From assembly GCA_927362715.1 (NCBI GenBank), contig CAKMIX010000008.1, positions 1 through 64,000 of the forward strand: a stretch of 64,000 nt of DNA, given 5' to 3'. The DNA comes from an uncultured Clostridia bacterium (GTDB taxonomy: Bacteria; Bacillota; Clostridia; Oscillospirales; Acutalibacteraceae). Of the stretch, positions 60,745 through 64,000 are shown one piece after another. The notes beneath the pieces were generated by a model. That model had not been told where the DNA came from. It saw only the letters and a list, made by a program, of their open reading frames with translations, and ran no database searches. Numbering within the stretch: position 1 is the first letter of the stretch; each line of letters starts with the position of its first letter. The position numbers and the translations under genes were made by a program.

Positions 60745-62250
60745 TTATTTTTCCAAACTATGGATCTGTAACTCACGTTTCCCAAGCGTTTTCCATCCGA
60801 GTCTCCAAAAAGAATCCCGCCATAAAGCGCCGAGATGCATCGGGGAAAAGGGCGCGACATAGGGCGTACCATATGCGGTTACAGCGCACATGTTAAAAAG
60901 TACGACACCAAAGCCCAGCACAATGCCATAGAAACCGGCTAACCCGCCAATGATCATAAAAGCAAAACGCAGAACGGAAACGGGATAGTAAATTTTTGAC
61001 ACAACAAACGAGCTGATCGCCGTCATGGCGACTACGATCAGCATGGGGGCTGCGATCAAGCCCGCTGAAACCGCTGTGTCGCCAATGACCAGCGCGCCGA
61101 CGATGCTGACAGCATGACCGACCGATTTCGGCATACGAAGTCCCGCTTCACGCACGATTTCATACAGAAAGTGAATGAATATCGCCTCTGCCATAACGGG
61201 AAGCGGTGTGATGCTCTCCTGCACAGCCGTATCATACAGCATGGACGCCGGCAAAATTTCCTGATGAAATGTGCAGACTGCCACATAAAGTCCCGGCAAA
61301 AATACGCTGATGAGAAACGAAAAGAACTTCAAGACACGGATAAACAGCGCATAATACGGCCGGTGGTTATAGTCATCCATGGACTGGAAGTTCTCTGTGA
61401 ACAGATACGGTACGATCATAGCAAACGGCGTGCCGTCCACTAATATGACAGCCCTGCCCTCTGCCATTTCGGCGCAGGCAATATCCGGGCGTTCCGTTGT
61501 ACCGACGCTCGTAAAAATTGCGGTCACGTCCGACTCCAAAAACGGGCGCAGATACCCGGCACCGAGCACCATGTCGAGTTTTGCTTTTTTCAGCCGGCTT
61601 TTGATCTCATCGATCATCTGCTTGTCGGCTCTGTCCGCAAAATAACAGATACATACACGCGTTTTGCTTGTCGCACCGAGTTCCTGCAATTCAAACCTTG
61701 CAACAGGTGACCGCACGCGGCGGCGAATAAGTGCGACATTGTCCTTAAAGCTTTCCACAAACGCTTCCTGTGCGCCGCGTTCCTGCACTTCGGTCTGTGC
61801 ATTATCTATGGCGCGCTTCGGGAACCCCTGTACGCCAAACGCTTCGCAAAACGGTGCTCCGTCTATAAACAGGATCACAAGCCCGGAAACAACATCTGTC
61901 ACGGCGTCATCGAGACTGTAATTTTCCTTTTGGTCGATCCCCGACGAAATACAGTCACGGATATACGCCATTTGCTCGGACGGATCATCGGGCACATCGC
62001 GCATTTCCATAATAGGACCGACAACTTGCTGTGTTACCAAAAGATTGTCGCACATGCCGTCATCCATAATCAGGAACGCTTTGTTCTTCCCGATATATGT
62101 CTGCTTATATAAAATATCAAAGCTTGCGCCGAGCTTTTCTTTCATATACAAAATATTTTTTTCAATTTCCGCGTACACGCGCGTCGGCGGTTCCTCGGGC
62201 GGGATCGAGCGCGTCACGCGGTTTTCTTCCTTTTTCAACCAGTTCCACAT
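60745..62250 (-). CDS. gerAA: spore germination protein, GerAA family
   Basis: A 501-residue protein with an N-terminal cytoplasmic domain (about 1-280) and a C-terminal membrane domain with about five helices. Family blocks are VVSGLVILFIDGAPFCEAFG, FPKRAIDNAQTEVQERGAQE, EAFVESFKDNVALIRRR and NHRPYYALFIRVLKFFSFLI. PASMLYDTAVQESITPLPVM, then LRMPKSVGHAVSIVGALVIG follow. GerA receptors sense nutrients in spores. The ATG at 62250 has AAAGGTGA upstream. A GAATA and A/T-rich -10-like box near 62260-62295 could be a sigma-G promoter, but I am not sure. Confidence 0.95.
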   Translation of the reverse strand: MWNWLKKEENRVTRSIPPEEPPTRVYAEIEKNILYMKEKLGASFDILYKQTYIGKNKAFLIMDDGMCDNLLVTQQVVGPIMEMRDVPDDPSEQMAYIRDCISSGIDQKENYSLDDAVTDVVSGLVILFIDGAPFCEAFGVQGFPKRAIDNAQTEVQERGAQEAFVESFKDNVALIRRRVRSPVARFELQELGATSKTRVCICYFADRADKQMIDEIKSRLKKAKLDMVLGAGYLRPFLESDVTAIFTSVGTTERPDIACAEMAEGRAVILVDGTPFAMIVPYLFTENFQSMDDYNHRPYYALFIRVLKFFSFLISVFLPGLYVAVCTFHQEILPASMLYDTAVQESITPLPVMAEAIFIHFLYEIVREAGLRMPKSVGHAVSIVGALVIGDTAVSAGLIAAPMLIVVAMTAISSFVVSKIYYPVSVLRFAFMIIGGLAGFYGIVLGFGVVLFNMCAVTAYGTPYVAPFSPMHLGALWRDSFWRLGWKTLGKRELQIHSLEK

Positions 62251-62315
62251 AGAATCACCTTTTATATTTTTGCCGCCTATACGCACAATATTCTCAAAAG
62301 GTAAAGGTGAACACT

Positions 62316-62993
62316 ATGTTGATTATTCTGTTTCGCACAGCAATTTTATATGTGCTTGTACTGCTGACCTTTCGAATTTTAGGCAAACGGCAAGTCGGCG
62401 AGCTGCAGCCCGTGGATCTGGTTTTGACATTTCTGCTTTCGGAATTCCTTTCCATATCCATCCAGGACACGCAGGCCCCTCTGATTAACACATTGATCCC
62501 GGTCATGCTGCTGATCGGTTTGGAGATCCTTGTATCCGTACTTTCTATGAAAAGCATCCGGCTGCGCACGCTTGTACAGGGAAATCCCCTGCCGGTTATC
62601 CGCAACGGAAAGCTCGACCAGAAACAGCTAAAACAGCTTCGATTTACGGTAGACGACCTTTTAGAAGCGCTGCGCAAAAAAGATATTTTCGACATATCCG
62701 AGGTACAGTACGCCATCGTAGAAACAGACGGTACCCTGAGTGTGCTGTTAAAACCCGAATCCCGTGCGCCGCAAAATTCAGATCTACAGACTACGCCTGC
62801 GGACAACGGCATGCCCTGTCTTGTCATCAGTGACGGACAAGTGATCCACACCCATTTTAAACTCTGTGATATGACGGATCAAAAGCTTGAAAATATCTTG
62901 AAAAAAAACAAGATCCGCGCCGAGCACATTCTGCTCATGACTGCGGATCGAGGCGGGAACTATTATTGGATTGAAAAGGCGGAAAAGAAATGA
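62316..62993 (+). CDS. DUF421 (YetF-like) membrane protein
   Basis: A 225-residue protein with three N-terminal transmembrane helices (about 1-20, 35-50 and 58-75) and a soluble C-terminal alpha/beta domain. Family blocks are YVLVLLTFRILGKRQVGELQ, then DLVLTFLLSEFLSISIQDT and LVQGNPLPVIRNGKLDQ. LRFTVDDLLEALRKKDIFDI precedes EVQYAIVETDGTLSVLLKPE. Function is unknown; relatives occur in spore formers. The ATG at 62316 has AAAGGTGA upstream. It diverges from gerAA and overlaps the next gene by 4 bases. Confidence 0.9.
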   Translation: MLIILFRTAILYVLVLLTFRILGKRQVGELQPVDLVLTFLLSEFLSISIQDTQAPLINTLIPVMLLIGLEILVSVLSMKSIRLRTLVQGNPLPVIRNGKLDQKQLKQLRFTVDDLLEALRKKDIFDISEVQYAIVETDGTLSVLLKPESRAPQNSDLQTTPADNGMPCLVISDGQVIHTHFKLCDMTDQKLENILKKNKIRAEHILLMTADRGGNYYWIEKAEKK

Positions 62994-63376
62994 AACGGGT
63001 CATAATCGCGGTGGTCTCCACGGCGTTGGCTGTTACAATTGCCTGTTTCGGCTATTGGCGTTTTGTACGCATCTGCGACCGGTTGGAATCAGACGTTCTG
63101 CTATTGCTTGAGGTTGCCGAAACAGAAAACGCCGATCCGGAACAGTTGAAGGAGCATGCAGCCCGATTGGCGGAAGATTGGGGCAACGCAGAGAAGCATT
63201 TGGATATCCTGATCCAGCACGCCGAGACAGATGAACTGGATATTATGATGCGCGCACTCGGGCAGCTTTCCGAAACGGAATCCGCCGAAGCGCGCGCAGA
63301 ATATCTGCATGAAATTCTGTATCGCATTCAACACCTGCGTGAAACGGAAGCGCCGAACCTGCGAAATATTTTATGA
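62990..63376 (+). CDS. DUF4363 family protein
   Basis: A 128-residue protein with an N-terminal signal or anchor helix (MKRVIIAVVSTALAVTIACF) and a helical extracytoplasmic domain. CDRLESDVLLLLEVAETENA and LAEDWGNAEKHLDILIQHAE are typical. It is usually paired with a DUF421 gene, as here, with an ATGA overlap that implies translational coupling. Function is unknown. Confidence 0.85.
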   Translation: MKRVIIAVVSTALAVTIACFGYWRFVRICDRLESDVLLLLEVAETENADPEQLKEHAARLAEDWGNAEKHLDILIQHAETDELDIMMRALGQLSETESAEARAEYLHEILYRIQHLRETEAPNLRNIL

Positions 63377-63412
63377 TCCGGGCTTTCATATGCTTGCTTT
63401 GTTAAGAAGCAT

Positions 63413-63982
63413 TCATCCGATCACGCCGAGATGCTCCAGCAGGATCTTAAGCCCTATGCCGATGAGAATGATCCCGCCCGCAAGCTCCGCTTTGTTCTTG
63501 AACTTTGAGCCGAATTTTTGACCGATGAGCACGCCCACAAAGGAAAGCAGCAGGGTCGTCACGGCAATGAGCGTTACGGAAGGCAAAATCTTCACCTGTA
63601 AAAAGGCGAACGTGATCCCGACAGCCAGTGCATCGATGCTCGTAGCGATCGCGAGCACAAGCAGCTCCTTATAGGAAAAATCAGCGCCGGCATCCTCTGC
63701 TTCCGAAGTTTTTTTGAAGGATTCCACGATCATTTTTCCACCGATGATCGCCAGCAAAACAAATGCGACCCAATGGTCTATGCTTGTGATGTATGCCTCG
63801 AACTGCCTGCCGAGCAGCCAGCCGATCAGTGGCATCAGCCCCTGAAAGCCGCCGAAAAATACAGCGATGATCCACGCACGCCGCAGCTGCAGCTTCTGCA
63901 TTTCCAAGCCCTTGCACAGCGCAACGGCGAACGCATCCATCGAAAGCCCCACCGCGATCAAAAGAAGCTCCCAGAATCCCAT
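63413..63982 (-). CDS. mntP: putative manganese efflux pump MntP
   Basis: A 189-residue protein with six transmembrane helices. The repeated motif SMDAFAVALCKGLEM and SIDALAVGITFAF (two Asp-containing half-sites) is diagnostic of MntP. GGKMIVESFKKTSEAEDAG is the central cytoplasmic loop. It exports Mn(II) in characterised bacteria. MGFWELLLIAVG at 63982 is the preferred start, with GGAGATG upstream. No manganese (yybP-ykoY) riboswitch is visible in the remaining 18 bases of the window. Confidence 0.93.
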   Translation of the reverse strand: MGFWELLLIAVGLSMDAFAVALCKGLEMQKLQLRRAWIIAVFFGGFQGLMPLIGWLLGRQFEAYITSIDHWVAFVLLAIIGGKMIVESFKKTSEAEDAGADFSYKELLVLAIATSIDALAVGITFAFLQVKILPSVTLIAVTTLLLSFVGVLIGQKFGSKFKNKAELAGGIILIGIGLKILLEHLGVIG

Positions 63983-64000
63983 ACATCCATCTCCCAACTG

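Noticed and set aside
1-64000. CRISPR arrays, insertion sequences, tRNA or rRNA genes
   Set aside because: No regularly spaced repeats, transposase-like proteins or tRNA/rRNA signatures were seen on either strand.

Overview
The window reads as chromosomal core DNA of a spore-forming, low-to-mid GC Firmicute. The complete spoIIIAA-AH operon, spoIIM, a bofA-type gene and a gerA-type germination operon mark an endospore former. The gene content (archaeal-type asd under a lysine riboswitch, YfhO, AddAB, short 365-residue RpoD, a cohesin/dockerin protein, an Asp23-nusB-xseAB-ispA-dxs-tlyA-nadK-argR-recN operon) suggests an anaerobic gut-type clostridium, probably Oscillospirales/Ruminococcaceae. 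There is no rRNA, tRNA, CRISPR array, transposon or prophage; the assignment rests on gene content only.

Layout. 1-762: AT-rich leader without a convincing gene. 763-2425: a Xer recombinase converging on spoIIM. 2517-5705 (minus): queA-tgt-yajC and a small membrane protein whose ribosome binding site is built into a terminator-like hairpin. 5756-9317 (plus): promoter, lysine riboswitch, asd-dapA-dapB and a free-standing pair of ACT domains like the regulatory half of aspartokinase. 9386-11429 (minus): T-box(Tyr)-tyrS and a flavin-binding protein. 11426-21252 (minus): an eleven-gene housekeeping operon from asp23 to recN. 21253-25966 (minus): spoIIIAA to spoIIIAH. 26091-28916 (plus): YfhO-like membrane protein. 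28983-34533 (minus): livK-livH-livM-livG-livF branched-chain amino acid ABC transporter plus a cytidylate-kinase-like gene, with two strong hairpins between livK and livH. 34635-36048: cohesin-dockerin protein and a dCMP deaminase-like gene. 36155-42231 (minus): rpmE-yigZ-dgt-dnaG followed by two tandem rpoD genes. 42251-49188 (minus): addB-addA. 49245-51442: CwlD-like amidase, bofA and two unrecognised genes. 51452-58131: glycoside-metabolism genes (GH38 mannosidase, NifU-like mini-protein, phosphohexomutase, GH36-like galactosidase). 58133-63982: alkyltransferase-like protein, gerAA-AB-AC, a DUF421/DUF4363 pair and mntP.

How the parts fit. Lysine and diaminopimelate synthesis is feedback controlled by RNA and perhaps by the separate ACT protein. 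tyrS is controlled by tRNA charging. The sporulation genes cover engulfment (spoIIM), the mother cell-forespore channel (spoIIIA), pro-sigma-K control (bofA), cortex amidase (cwlD-like) and germinant sensing (gerA). The most unusual observation is the tandem rpoD pair: a 791-bp core is identical base for base while both ends, including residues in region 4.2, have diverged. That pattern suggests gene conversion between two retained principal sigma factors rather than a fresh duplication. No wholly new multi-gene system was found; most of the window is ordinary core genome with several local oddities listed in the findings.
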